64,000 bases of DNA from Microbacterium sp. LWO13-1.2 (GCF_038397725.1 NZ_CP151634.1:1178001-1242000); one strand, 5' to 3'; positions 25,448-33,745 are shown, counted from the first letter of the stretch. Translations and numbers: made by a program. The notes: a model not told the origin generated them from the sequence alone.

Positions 25448-25816
25448 ATGAAGTACATGATTCTCATGCACGTGAGCCCGGACGTCCTGAACGCGTTGAC
25501 GGCCGAGCAGCAGCAGGCCATCGGCGCCGGGCACCAGGCGTTCATCGCCAACGCGACCGAGACCGGTGAGATGCTCAGCACGCACGCGCTCGGCGGACCG
25601 GCTCAGACGAAGCTGGTGCGCAGCGTCGGCGGCAGAACAGAGGTCGTCGATGGCCCGTTCGCGGAGACCAAGGAGTTCATGGGCGGGTACTACCTGATCG
25701 ATGTGGATTCCGAGGAACGGGCCATCGAGCTCGCCACGCAGATCCCGGATGCCGGAATCGACGGGCTGGCGCTGGAAGTTCGCCCGGTCATGTTCTCCGC
25801 AGGGGCGGACATCTGA
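25448..25816 (+). CDS. YCII-related (DGPF) protein
   Basis: A 122-residue YCII-like protein with MKYMILMHV at the start, the DGPFAETKEFMGGYYLIDVDS segment that names the DGPF/YCII family, and a C-terminal EVRPVM. These small proteins are almost always encoded next to an ECF sigma factor of the DUF6596 type, as here. ATG 25448 follows AAGGAG with suitable spacing. The stop TGA overlaps the probable CTG start of the sigma factor. Confidence 0.85.
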   Translation: MKYMILMHVSPDVLNALTAEQQQAIGAGHQAFIANATETGEMLSTHALGGPAQTKLVRSVGGRTEVVDGPFAETKEFMGGYYLIDVDSEERAIELATQIPDAGIDGLALEVRPVMFSAGADI

Positions 25817-27033
25817 GCGAACCGGGCTACGAGGACCTGTGGCGTCGCACGGCGCCGCAGGTTCTCGTAGCGCTGCTGCGCCGATACGGCACCGGCCAGT
25901 TCGACCTCTGCGAGGACGCGTTGCAGGAGGCGCTTCTTGCAGCACATCGTCAATGGCCACGCGATGGTGCACCGACGGACGCGCACGCGTGGTTGCTGAC
26001 CGTGGCGCACAGGCGGATGATCGACCGCATCCGCAGCGATCACCAGCGTCGGGAGCGGGAGCGCAGCTACTTCGACGTGTGGCATCCGCTCGCCGATGCC
26101 CCCGCCCCCTCGAGGGATGACGGCGTGCGGCTGCTGCGGTTGTGCTGCCATCCTGCCCTCACGCGCTCGTCACAGGTGTCGCTTGCACTGCGTGCGGTGG
26201 CAGGGCTGACGACCGCGCAGATCGCACGGGCCTTTCTTCTCCCCGAGGCGACCGTGGCGCAGCGCGTCAGCCGCGCGAAGGCGCGCATCCGTGCGGAGGG
26301 CGGCGTCTTTCCCGGCCCGACGGATGGCGTGGACCGACAGGAATCGGTGCTCGCCGTCATCTACGTGATGTTCACCGAAGGACACACGTCCAGCGCCGGT
26401 GCGAATGTGCATGACGTCAGATTGAGCGACGAAGCCATCCACCTCGGTCGCGAGCTGCATGAGGATCGCCCCGACGATGTCGAGGTGGCCGGTCTGCTGG
26501 CGCTGATGATGCTCACGGACGCTCGTCGGGCGGCGCGCACCGGCGCGCGAGGCGAGCTCATCCCCCTCGACGAACAGGATCGCTCGATGTGGGACCGTGC
26601 TGCGATCGACGAGGGCACCGCCATCCTCGACCAGGCGCTGGGTAGGGGCGCGCCCGGCCCCTATGCGATTCAGGCGGCGATAGCGGCGCTGCACGACGCT
26701 GCTGAGAACGCCGAGTCGACGGACTGGCTGCAGATCCTCGCGCTGTACCGCATGCTCGAGCAGTCCACCCAGAACCCGATCGCGACGATCAACCGGGCGG
26801 TCGCTGAGGCCATGGTGCACGGTCCGGCCGCAGGGCTCGCGGTCGTCGACGAGCTCGCGCAGAGCGGTGTCCTCGCCGACCATCGGCGGATCGCTGCGGT
26901 ACGGGGTCACCTCCTCGAGCGGGCGGGTCGAGACGGCGAAGCCGTGGAGGCGTACCTCGCCGCCGCGCAGCTGACGCTGTCGATCCCGGAACGCGAGTAC
27001 CTCCACGCGCGCGCGGCGCGGTTGCGCGACTAG
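25813..27033 (+). CDS. ECF sigma factor with C-terminal DUF6596/TPR-like region
   Basis: A 406-residue member of the COG4941 sigma factor group. The sigma2 region is near residues 10-75 (CEDALQEALLAAHRQWP, LLTVAHRRMIDRIRSD) and sigma4 near 110-160 (LTTAQIARAFLLPEATVAQRVSRAKARIR). The long C-terminal part (YVMFTEGHTSS, IQAAIAALHDAA, YRMLEQSTQNPIATINRAVA) is the helical extension of this group. The conserved beginning reads LSEPGYEDLWRR from CTG 25813, which overlaps the YCII stop as CTGA; no ATG, GTG or TTG lies in frame before it, so a rare CTG start is likely. Target genes are unknown. Confidence 0.82.
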   Translation: MSEPGYEDLWRRTAPQVLVALLRRYGTGQFDLCEDALQEALLAAHRQWPRDGAPTDAHAWLLTVAHRRMIDRIRSDHQRRERERSYFDVWHPLADAPAPSRDDGVRLLRLCCHPALTRSSQVSLALRAVAGLTTAQIARAFLLPEATVAQRVSRAKARIRAEGGVFPGPTDGVDRQESVLAVIYVMFTEGHTSSAGANVHDVRLSDEAIHLGRELHEDRPDDVEVAGLLALMMLTDARRAARTGARGELIPLDEQDRSMWDRAAIDEGTAILDQALGRGAPGPYAIQAAIAALHDAAENAESTDWLQILALYRMLEQSTQNPIATINRAVAEAMVHGPAAGLAVVDELAQSGVLADHRRIAAVRGHLLERAGRDGEAVEAYLAAAQLTLSIPEREYLHARAARLRD

Positions 27034-27088
27034 ATGGCCGTGATCGCCCTCCCAGCCGCGGGCAAGCCACGCCGCTTAGACTCTCGGT

Positions 27089-27505
27089 ATGGCTCAGCGC
27101 AATACCTGGCAGCGTGAACGAGTGCGCGAAGCACTCGGCGACGCGCGCGGATTCGTGAGCGCGCAGAGCCTGCACGCCACCCTCCGCGGAGAGAACACCG
27201 GCATCGGCCTGGCAACCGTCTATCGTGCACTCGCCGGCCTCGCCGCCACGGGCGATGCCGACTCGCTGCAGAGCCCTGAGGGCGAGGCGCTCTATCGTGC
27301 CTGTTCGACCCAGGAGCATCATCACCACCTCATCTGCCGATCCTGCGGGCTGACCGTGGAGATCGAGGCGAAAGACGTCGAGCAGTGGGCGCATCGCACA
27401 GCGGCGCTTCACGGCTTCACCGAAGCCGCGCACGTCGTCGACATCTTCGGCCTCTGCACGCCGTGTGCGAACAAGCGAGACGCCGAGGGAGCGCCGACCG
27501 CGTGA
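27089..27505 (+). CDS. zur: Zinc uptake regulator of the Fur family
   Basis: A 138-residue Fur-like protein: winged helix (TWQRERVREALGDARGFVSAQSLH, TVYRALAGLAATGDADSL) followed by the metal-binding dimer domain with EHHHHLICRSCG and GLCTPCANK, giving two CxxC pairs for the structural zinc. The length and motifs fit actinobacterial Zur more than Fur or Nur. It is coupled by GTGA overlap to a permease gene. The start follows a TAGACT box by 7 bases, so it is probably leaderless. Likely target: the box at 21221. Confidence 0.85.
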   Translation: MAQRNTWQRERVREALGDARGFVSAQSLHATLRGENTGIGLATVYRALAGLAATGDADSLQSPEGEALYRACSTQEHHHHLICRSCGLTVEIEAKDVEQWAHRTAALHGFTEAAHVVDIFGLCTPCANKRDAEGAPTA

Positions 27506-28530
27506 GCGTGCTCACCCCGTCACGGCATGCACACCAGACGTCGCGCTCGCCGCGGTCGGCGTGGGTCGGGCTGGGCATCGGCGTCGGCATCCTCGCCGCG
27601 CTCTTCCTCATCGACGGGTTCCTGCCGACGCTGTTCACCGCGTCGCTGCCGACGCGGGCCGAGGACGGCCTGACGCTCGCACTCAGCGTGCTCATCGAGG
27701 CGCTGCCGTTCGTGATCCTCGGGGTCATCCTGTCGATCGTGGTGCAGGTCTGGCTTCCGGCCGACGTCATCCATCGCTGGCTGCCGAAGCGGGCGTGGGC
27801 CCGGCGCGCGGTGCTGTCGCTGCTCGGGATGCTGATTCCGGTCTGCGAATGCGGCAACGTGCCGTTCGCTCGCGGCCTGATGATGCGCGGCCTCGCACCC
27901 GCCGAGGCGCTGACGTTCCTGATCGCGGCTCCCATCGTCAACCCGATCGTGATCCTCACCACGCACGCCGCGTTCGGCTGGGACGGCGGCATCCTCGTCG
28001 CCCGTCTCGTCGGCGGCTACCTGATCGCCAACCTCATCGGCTGGCTCTACAGCCGGCACCCCTCGCCGAACGCGCTCCTGACCGAACGCTTCGTCGACAC
28101 CTGCGATCGCGTGACGCACGAACACGGCACACCGGTGCGGCGCAGCCTGACGCAGTTCCTCGTCGAGCTGCGCGCGGTGATGCCGGCGCTGGTGATCGGA
28201 TCGGCGCTCGCCGGAGCCGTGCAGGTGCTCATCCCGCAGGACGTGCTGATCGCGATCGGATCGAACCCGGTGCTGTCGATCGTGGCGATGATGGTGCTGG
28301 CGATGACGGTTGCCATCTGCTCCAACGTCGATGCGTTCTTCGCGCTGTCCTTCCTCTCGACCTTCTCCTCAGGAGCGATCATCGCCTTCCTGCTGGTCGG
28401 CCCGCTCGTCGACATCAAGATGCTCGCGATCATGCGCACCACCTTCACCACCCGCACTCTTGCCGGCATCGTGGGCGTGGTCGTGCTCGCGGCGTTCGCG
28501 ATCGGGATCGGGGTGAACGTCTTTGTCTGA
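27502..28530 (+). CDS. Permease of the DUF318/ArsP (UPF0718) family
   Basis: A 342-residue protein with about eight membrane helices in two blocks separated by a charged cytoplasmic loop (residues about 180-225). The signature PVCECGNVPFARGLMMRGL and the second-half NVDAFFALSF are typical of the UPF0718 permeases. I start it at GTG 27502, overlapping the zur stop (GTGA). Some family members export organoarsenicals; but when paired with a TIGR03943 protein, as here, and a Fur-family regulator, a link to zinc or another metal is more likely. The direction of transport is unknown. Confidence 0.82.
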   Translation: MSVLTPSRHAHQTSRSPRSAWVGLGIGVGILAALFLIDGFLPTLFTASLPTRAEDGLTLALSVLIEALPFVILGVILSIVVQVWLPADVIHRWLPKRAWARRAVLSLLGMLIPVCECGNVPFARGLMMRGLAPAEALTFLIAAPIVNPIVILTTHAAFGWDGGILVARLVGGYLIANLIGWLYSRHPSPNALLTERFVDTCDRVTHEHGTPVRRSLTQFLVELRAVMPALVIGSALAGAVQVLIPQDVLIAIGSNPVLSIVAMMVLAMTVAICSNVDAFFALSFLSTFSSGAIIAFLLVGPLVDIKMLAIMRTTFTTRTLAGIVGVVVLAAFAIGIGVNVFV

Positions 28531-29302
28531 TCACGCTCCCTCGCGCGCGCAGGCGCTCGGCTCCCGTTGGCTCGGCGTCGGGCTCGCGGCCGTCATCGCG
28601 GTGGTCACTCTCGGACTCGGCATCTCCGGTCGGCTGACGCTGTACATCAGTCCGGAGACGGTGTGGTTCGCGTGCGCGGCTGCCGTCCTCACCCTCGCCG
28701 GGGCGATCTGGTCGTGCACCCTCCCGCTCGGCAGCGAGGGAGATCACGGGCACGATCACGGGCATGACGCGGATGCTCCCGCCGGTGCTCCGCGTCGCAC
28801 CCTCGCCCGCGTCGGCACGGTCTCGGCCGGCATCGTGGCGACCGGAGTCGTCGCTGCGGCCCTCGTGCTGCCGCCCGCGTCTCTCTCGGTCGACCTCGCG
28901 ATGTCTCGTGCGAGGGTGGACACCACGCTGTTCGCCGGTGCGGATGACGTCACGCTCGGCGTCGCCGACACCACCACCTTCGGGGTGGGGGACTGGGCGA
29001 GCGTGTTCGCGACAGCCACCAGGCCCGAGGCGTACGACGGGTCATCCGTCACCCTCACCGGATTCGTGACGCCGGCCGACTCCCGCTCGGACGAGGTGCG
29101 GCTCACCCGCATGGTGATCACGCACTGCGTCATCGACGCGCAGCCGGCCGCGGTGTCGGTCAGCGCCGACGCCGGCACCTACGCGACTGGGCAGTGGGTG
29201 GAGGTCACCGGGACGGTGAAGGCGGATGCCGACGGCACACTGCGTATCGTGCCGACATCGGTGGTCGAGATCGACGAGCCGGGTGACCCGTATGAGTACT
29301 GA
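28523..29302 (+). CDS. TIGR03943 family putative permease partner with His-rich loop
   Basis: A 259-residue membrane protein starting at TTG 28523, overlapping the permease stop by 8 bases. Two membrane helices (about 16-38 and 46-66) are followed by a His/Asp-rich loop, GDHGHDHGHDAD, which could bind zinc; a third helix (about 90-112) leads to an extracellular domain with VTLTGFVTP, LTRMVITHCVIDAQP and VEVTGTV. This matches TIGR03943, the usual companion of DUF318 permeases. The genomic link to zur suggests a zinc handling system. Confidence 0.82.
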   Translation: MSDHAPSRAQALGSRWLGVGLAAVIAVVTLGLGISGRLTLYISPETVWFACAAAVLTLAGAIWSCTLPLGSEGDHGHDHGHDADAPAGAPRRTLARVGTVSAGIVATGVVAAALVLPPASLSVDLAMSRARVDTTLFAGADDVTLGVADTTTFGVGDWASVFATATRPEAYDGSSVTLTGFVTPADSRSDEVRLTRMVITHCVIDAQPAAVSVSADAGTYATGQWVEVTGTVKADADGTLRIVPTSVVEIDEPGDPYEY

Positions 29303-31124
29303 CGAGGAGCGTCCGGAGGAGACGCCGGCCATCCCCCGAACGCGCGCCGAGATGCGCGCGGCGCGGGAAGCCGCCGAGGCGGCTGCGGCGGCAGAGACCC
29401 AAGCCAGCACTCCGACCCCGGCATCCGACCCCGACCCCGACCCGGACCCCGTCCTCGTCCCGGCATCCGACCCCGACCCGGCGCAGGCATCCGTCCCCGC
29501 GGCGGCACCGGAACCCGTCCCGGCATCCGACCCGGTCCCGGCATCCGACCCCGCCCCGGTCCTCGTCCCGGCATCCGACCCCGTGCTGGCCACTTTGTCG
29601 GCTGAACGCACAGTTGTCGGCCGAAACGCGGAGGTTCCGACCGACATTCGTGATCTGAGCCGACAAAGTGACGATGCTCGACCCGAGGGCATCCCACCCG
29701 AGGGCGCTCCGCCGGAAGACACTCTCCCCGCGAAAGCATCCCCCGCGCGCCCGAACCGTCGGTTCCTGGTCGCGCTCGCCGCCGTCGTCGGCGTCCTGGT
29801 GCTCGTCGGCGCCGGCCTGGGAGCCGCGAGCCTGGTGCAGGGGCCACGGCTGACCAGTACCCAGGTCGATCCGGCAGAAGCCATCGACTCCTCCGGCAGC
29901 AGGATCATCCTCACCGCGAACCAGGCGCTCGCCGACATCGACCCCGCGCAGGTCACGGTCGAACCGGCCGTGCCCTTCACCGTCGATGCCGCCGGCCGCG
30001 GTGTCGGCATCCGATTCACGGTTCCCCTGGACGACTCGACGAAGTACACCGTGACGGTCAATGATGCGGTCGGTGTCGGCGGCGGCCCGAGCGCCGACCT
30101 GACCACGAGCTTCAAGACGCCGGCATCCAGCATCTATCTGCTGCGCCGCGACGCCGACGGCAAGGACAAGATCTTCCGCACCGACTTGAGCGGCGAGAAG
30201 GCCGTGCCGGTGTTCTCGCATGAGCGCATCAACGACTTCCGGGCGACGTCGACGCAGCTCGTCGTGTCGGTCGCCGAGGGCAAGGACGATCTCTCCCGGC
30301 TGCTCGTGATGGATCGCAACGGCAAGAACGAGCGCGAGCTGGCGCTTCCGGGCGAGGGGTACGTCGGCGCGATCCAGGTGTCCGAGCGGGGTGGCCTCGT
30401 CGGCTACAGCTACTCCGATCGTGAGCTCAGCGACACCTCCGGCCGCGCCAGCGTGCTGGTGACGCAATCTCTGAACAGCGACGACAAGCCGCAGGTCGTC
30501 GAGGTCGGGGACAAGGAGGCGAGCATCTTCTCCTGGCAGTTCGTGCCGGACAGCGCGGCTGTGCTGTTCATCGACTTCGACGGAGCGCTCGCTCTCGTCG
30601 ACCACTCCAGCGATGCGGGTGTGCAGTCGCTCGGTCTCGCCGCGACGATCCAGGGGATCTCGCGCGGCACCTACACGGCGATCGTGGAACGCGTCGACGG
30701 TGCCGTCGTCGAATTGAACCTCGCCGACGGGTCGGAGGAGCCGCTCGAGGCATCCGATCCCGACTACGGCATCGCAACGACGATCACGCCGTTCCCGGGT
30801 GGCACACTGCGTCACATCGTCGCCAGGAACGACGTCGGGATGCCCACCGGTCAGGCGATCATTCGCGTCGACGACAAGGGTGCGGCCGAGCCGCTCGTCG
30901 AAGTCGGATCCACGGACTCGATCCTGCAGGCATGCGCCTCACCGAGCGGTCAGTACGCGGCGGTCGTGATCGCGCCGGAACTCGTCGACAATCCCTACGA
31001 CGACATGCTGCTGCCGCTTCCGCGGACCCTGGAGACCCACCTCATCGACCTCGCCTCCGGCAAGGAACTCGTCGCACTCACCGGGTTCGACGCCTCCTGG
31101 TGCCAGACGGCTCCGCGGTTCTGA
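29292..31124 (+). CDS. Membrane-anchored extracellular protein with PASDP-rich linker and propeller-like domain
   Basis: A 610-residue protein from ATG 29292. A charged cytoplasmic start (TRAEMRAAREAAEAAA) is followed by a Pro/Ala/Asp repeat tract (residues about 38-105; PASDPDP, PASDPVP units), a unique linker, one membrane helix (about 155-178, RFLVALAAVVGVLVLVGAGLG) and a large outer domain. That domain first resembles a bacterial Ig/SbsA-like module (about 185-275), then a TolB/WD40-like propeller with repeats such as IYLLRRDADGKDKIFRTD. It overlaps the preceding gene by 11 bases and the glycosylase by one. Function unknown. A palindromic element is embedded in the coding sequence at 29591-29670. 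Confidence 0.65.
   Translation: MSTDEERPEETPAIPRTRAEMRAAREAAEAAAAAETQASTPTPASDPDPDPDPVLVPASDPDPAQASVPAAAPEPVPASDPVPASDPAPVLVPASDPVLATLSAERTVVGRNAEVPTDIRDLSRQSDDARPEGIPPEGAPPEDTLPAKASPARPNRRFLVALAAVVGVLVLVGAGLGAASLVQGPRLTSTQVDPAEAIDSSGSRIILTANQALADIDPAQVTVEPAVPFTVDAAGRGVGIRFTVPLDDSTKYTVTVNDAVGVGGGPSADLTTSFKTPASSIYLLRRDADGKDKIFRTDLSGEKAVPVFSHERINDFRATSTQLVVSVAEGKDDLSRLLVMDRNGKNERELALPGEGYVGAIQVSERGGLVGYSYSDRELSDTSGRASVLVTQSLNSDDKPQVVEVGDKEASIFSWQFVPDSAAVLFIDFDGALALVDHSSDAGVQSLGLAATIQGISRGTYTAIVERVDGAVVELNLADGSEEPLEASDPDYGIATTITPFPGGTLRHIVARNDVGMPTGQAIIRVDDKGAAEPLVEVGSTDSILQACASPSGQYAAVVIAPELVDNPYDDMLLPLPRTLETHLIDLASGKELVALTGFDASWCQTAPRF
29591..29670. repeat. 80-base palindromic element inside a coding sequence
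   Basis: CACTTTGTCGGCT (29591-29603) and its exact reverse complement AGCCGACAAAGTG (29658-29670) flank a nested TGTCGG/CCGACA pair (29615-29620, 29641-29646). The element keeps the frame open and adds about 27 residues to the cytoplasmic linker of the surrounding protein. Its form, a hairpin with repeated TTGTCGGC units, suggests a dispersed short repeat or MITE-like unit. Confidence 0.6.
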
Positions 31125-31828
31125 TGGGCGCAGGTGCGCTCCGGCGCGCCACCCGCGCCGAACTGAGCGGCCTCCCGCTCGAGGTCGCGCCGCGACTGCT
31201 CGGTGGGCAGTTGCGCACCGTCGTGACGACGGGGGATGAGCACGTGGAGATGTACCTGCGCATCACCGAGGTCGAGGCCTACCACGGGCACGGAACGGGC
31301 ACCGAACCGGATCCGGGATCGCACGCGCGGATGGGGCGCACCGCACGCAACGCGACCATGTGGGGCGAGCCCGGTCATCTGTACGTGTATCTCAGCCACG
31401 GCATCCACTCCTGCGTCAATGTCGTGTGCGGGTCGGAAGGGCAGGCGGGCGGTGTGCTGCTGCGCGCGGGCGAGGTCGTGTTCGGGGCGGATGCCGCGGC
31501 TTCGCGCCGCGGCATCGCCACGCCGCTGAGCCGCACGGCCTTGCGTGACCTCGCGCGCGGCCCCGGCCGACTCGGGCAAGCGGTGGGGCTCCGGCATCCG
31601 TTGCACGACGGCATCGACGCGATCTCGGGCATCGAGCTGCACGGGGCTCGGGCCGAGCTTTGGATGCCGGGGCAGCCCGTGGAGTGGAGTTCGGGTCCGC
31701 GGGTCGGCGTCGCCGGTGTCGCCGGAACCGCCGCTTTCCCATGGCGGTTCTGGATCGCCGACGACCCGACGGTATCGCCGTTCCGTTGGGGACGCGGCGC
31801 CGCCGAAGCGGCCAGGTCTCTCGCCTGA
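31124..31828 (+). CDS. 3-methyladenine DNA glycosylase (Aag/MPG family)
   Basis: A 234-residue member of the AAG (methylpurine glycosylase) family that removes alkylated purines such as 3-methyladenine. The family features are visible: LAPRLLGG-like start (VAPRLLGGQL), ITEVEAYHG with the catalytic Glu, SHARMGRTARNATMWGEPGHLYVYLSHGIHSCVNVVCG, and RGPGRLGQAVGL. ATG 31124 overlaps the stop before it by one base (TGATG), so translation is coupled, although a functional link with the propeller protein is not evident. A palindromic repeat follows at 31863. Confidence 0.88.
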   Translation: MGAGALRRATRAELSGLPLEVAPRLLGGQLRTVVTTGDEHVEMYLRITEVEAYHGHGTGTEPDPGSHARMGRTARNATMWGEPGHLYVYLSHGIHSCVNVVCGSEGQAGGVLLRAGEVVFGADAAASRRGIATPLSRTALRDLARGPGRLGQAVGLRHPLHDGIDAISGIELHGARAELWMPGQPVEWSSGPRVGVAGVAGTAAFPWRFWIADDPTVSPFRWGRGAAEAARSLA

Positions 31829-31862
31829 TCGGCCCCGCCCGGTTTAAGGCCCCTCCTCTCGG

Positions 31863-31921
31863 TTCACAGAGCGCAAACGGCTCGATAACCGGCTCGGATG
31901 CAGCCCTTTGCGCTCTTTGAA
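31863..31921. repeat. Palindromic repeat, family TTCRCAGAGCRCAAACGGCT (copy 1)
   Basis: Two 20-base arms (31863-31882 and 31902-31921) are inverted copies with two mismatches, around a 19-base loop. The left arm is almost the same as the arms of the repeat at 49276-49336. It lies after the glycosylase gene and may serve as its transcription terminator. Confidence 0.7.
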
Positions 31922-31978
31922 AGGTCGGCGACGGGGCAGCCGGATCACCGAGCGCGGCATCCGTGCTAAACTGACTCT

Positions 31979-32070
31979 TTGTCTGCGCACACTCCTGTGC
32001 GCAGTTCGTGTGCCGGCCCGCAAGGGCGGCGCGCAGACAAGGGATCTTGGGTGAGGCCGTCCGGTCTCAC
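31979..32070 (+). promoter_or_regulatory. Structured 5' leader of rpmB-rpmG-rpsN with two exclusive folds
   Basis: The leader can form a long-range stem TTGTCTGCGC/GCGCAGACAA (31979-31988 with 32031-32040), or a local hairpin CTGCGCAC/GTGCGCAG (31983-31990 with 31997-32004). The two share bases 31983-31988, so only one can form at a time. A GGC-rich hairpin lies between (32011-32030), and a GTGAG/CTCAC hairpin (32051-32070) stands before the rpmB ribosome site. A TAAACT box at 31967-31972 is a possible -10. The arrangement suggests autoregulation by a ribosomal protein or attenuation; I know of no Rfam class that it matches. Confidence 0.5.
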
Positions 32071-32090
32071 GGTAATGAAGGAGTCACATC

Positions 32091-32327
32091 ATGGCAGCAG
32101 TGTGCCAGGTGACCGGAGCTGTTCCCGGCTTCGGACACAACATCTCGCACTCGCACCGCCGGACGAAGCGTCGCTTCGACCCGAACGTGCAGAAGAAGAC
32201 CTATTTCGTCGCGTCGCTCGGCCGTAAGGTCACGCTGAACGTGTCCGCCAAGGGCATCAAGGTGATCGACGTGCGCGGCATCGAGAACGTCGTCAAGGAC
32301 CTCCAGGCGAAGGGTGTGAAGCTCTAA
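32091..32327 (+). CDS. rpmB: 50S ribosomal protein L28, zinc-free form
   Basis: A 78-residue L28: [32 protein letters not shown], then [23 protein letters not shown]. It has a single Cys, so the CxxC zinc site of C+ L28 is absent. ATG 32091 follows a GAAGGAG site. The stop overlaps the L33 start (TAATG). It leads a three-gene operon of cysteine-poor ribosomal proteins. In Micrococcales such a set may be the main copy, not a zinc-starvation backup. Confidence 0.95.
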   Translation: MAAVCQVTGAVPGFGHNISHSHRRTKRRFDPNVQKKTYFVASLGRKVTLNVSAKGIKVIDVRGIENVVKDLQAKGVKL

Positions 32328-32497
32328 TGGCCAAGAAGGCTCAGGACGTTCGTCCGATCATCAAGATGCGTTCGACTGCAGGCACCGGTTACACCTACGT
32401 GACCAAGAAGAACCGTCGCAACACCCCCGACCGCCTGGTTCTGAAGAAGTACGACCCGGTCATCCGTCGGCACGTCGAATTCCGCGAGGAGCGTTAA
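32327..32497 (+). CDS. rpmG: 50S ribosomal protein L33, zinc-free form
   Basis: A 56-residue L33 encoded between L28 and S14: [44 protein letters not shown], ending FREER. It has no Cys residues, so it is the C- form. ATG 32327 overlaps the rpmB stop by one base, and S14 follows after 2 bases, which implies coupled translation. Confidence 0.95.
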   Translation: MAKKAQDVRPIIKMRSTAGTGYTYVTKKNRRNTPDRLVLKKYDPVIRRHVEFREER

Positions 32498-32499
32498 TC

Positions 32500-32805
32500 A
32501 TGGCGAAGAAGAGCAAGATCGCTCGTAACGAGCAGCGCAAGGTCATCGTCGAGCGTTACGCAGAGCGTCGCGCCGAGCTGAAGAAGACCCTCGTCGACCC
32601 GAACGCGACCGATGAGGCCCGCGAGGCCGCTCGTGTCGGACTGCAGAAGCTGCCGCGCAACGCGTCGCCGGCTCGCGTCCGTTCGCGCGACGTCATCGAC
32701 GGCCGCCCCCGCGGTGTCCTCACGAAGTTCGGCATCTCGCGTGTCCGCTTCCGTGACATGGCGCACCGTGGCGAGCTGCCCGGCGTGACCAAGTCGAGCT
32801 GGTAA
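32500..32805 (+). CDS. rpsN: 30S ribosomal protein S14, zinc-free long form
   Basis: A 101-residue S14 of the long, cysteine-free type: [17 protein letters not shown], then [31 protein letters not shown] and a terminal VTKSSW. It is the third gene of the L28-L33-S14 operon. A very strong hairpin terminator follows at 32819. Confidence 0.95.
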   Translation: MAKKSKIARNEQRKVIVERYAERRAELKKTLVDPNATDEAREAARVGLQKLPRNASPARVRSRDVIDGRPRGVLTKFGISRVRFRDMAHRGELPGVTKSSW

Positions 32806-32818
32806 GCATCGCTTTCTG

Positions 32819-32852
32819 AAAGGGGCGAGGATCTTCGGATCCTCGCCCCTTT
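32819..32852 (+). terminator. Rho-independent terminator of rpmB-rpmG-rpsN
   Basis: A perfect 15-base-pair stem (AAAGGGGCGAGGATC at 32819-32833 and its complement at 32838-32852) with a TTCG tetraloop and a T-rich 3' side. It also lies just before the 3' end of the convergent hydrolase and may work in both directions. Confidence 0.9.
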
Positions 32853-32864
32853 TGCGTGTCCGCA

Positions 32865-33692
32865 TCAGGCCACGGTCACGCCGGCGTGCGACACCGCCCA
32901 GTTCAGGGCGTAGTCCGCGATCTCCTCCCAGCCGTCCTGGCTGACGAGCCGGTGAGTGCGGCCGGCGTACTCCTTGTAGTCGACGGTCGCCGGGCTCCCC
33001 GAGGAGCGGTACTTCTTCACGATCGCGCGACCGATCGCCGGCGGCACGACATGGTCGATCTCGCCGGTGATCACGAGCAGGGGTGCGCGGTCCTTGCGCG
33101 CGTAGTCGACGTGCGTGACGCCGCCCTTCTCGTCGAGCACCGAGCTGACGCCCTCGAAGAACACGCGGTTGTAGGAGTTCACGGCGTACTCCTCCCACAG
33201 GGCATCGGATGCTGCGCGGGAGAGGTCGTTGCCGAAGGTGAAGTGGAAGTGCCGCTTCGACAGCGGCTTCGCTCCATTGATGCCGAACGGGTTCGACAGG
33301 ATCGGCGTGCCGGTCCACAGGGTCGAGAGCGGGAGCGTCGTGATGCCGGCGGTCTGTCCCGGTGCGACGCCGACGTAGGCGGCGCCGAGTCCTCGATCGG
33401 CGAGCATCTGGGTGAGCACGCCGCCGAACGAGTGCCCCATGATGATCGGCTTCACCGGGAGGGCGCGGATGATGCGCTCGTAGTTGTCGGCGATCTGTTT
33501 CAGTCCGATGCCCTTGAGGGCCTCCGGGTTGCGGCGGATGTCTGCGACCGACCGGTCGTCGATCCCAGGCCACCCCGGGACGATGACCTCGTGGCCCTGT
33601 GCGCGGAAGCGCTCGGCCCAGGTGTTCCAGCTGGCCGGGGTCATCCACAGGCCATGGATGAGGACGATGGGGGTCTTCTCGGTGCTGCTCAT
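32865..33692 (-). CDS. Alpha/beta hydrolase
   Basis: A 275-residue alpha/beta hydrolase without signal peptide. It has PIVLIHGLWMTPASWNTW (oxyanion-hole HGL), the nucleophile elbow GHSFGG, a GEIDHVVPP segment with the likely catalytic Asp, and RTHRLVSQDGW with the catalytic His. The substrate is unknown; similar enzymes act on esters, lactones or epoxides. It is divergent from a TetR gene, with an inverted repeat between, and is probably the target of that regulator. ATG 33692 follows an AGGAG site. Confidence 0.82.
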   Translation of the reverse strand: MSSTEKTPIVLIHGLWMTPASWNTWAERFRAQGHEVIVPGWPGIDDRSVADIRRNPEALKGIGLKQIADNYERIIRALPVKPIIMGHSFGGVLTQMLADRGLGAAYVGVAPGQTAGITTLPLSTLWTGTPILSNPFGINGAKPLSKRHFHFTFGNDLSRAASDALWEEYAVNSYNRVFFEGVSSVLDEKGGVTHVDYARKDRAPLLVITGEIDHVVPPAIGRAIVKKYRSSGSPATVDYKEYAGRTHRLVSQDGWEEIADYALNWAVSHAGVTVA

Positions 33693-33745
33693 GGTTCTTC
33701 TCCTTTTTCGGATCCCGGGTGTCGGGATTGCGTTACGCTGATAGT

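Noticed and set aside
31922..32090. Zur box upstream of rpmB
   Set aside because: No TGATAATG-like inverted repeat is present; GGTAATGAAGG near 32071 has no second arm.
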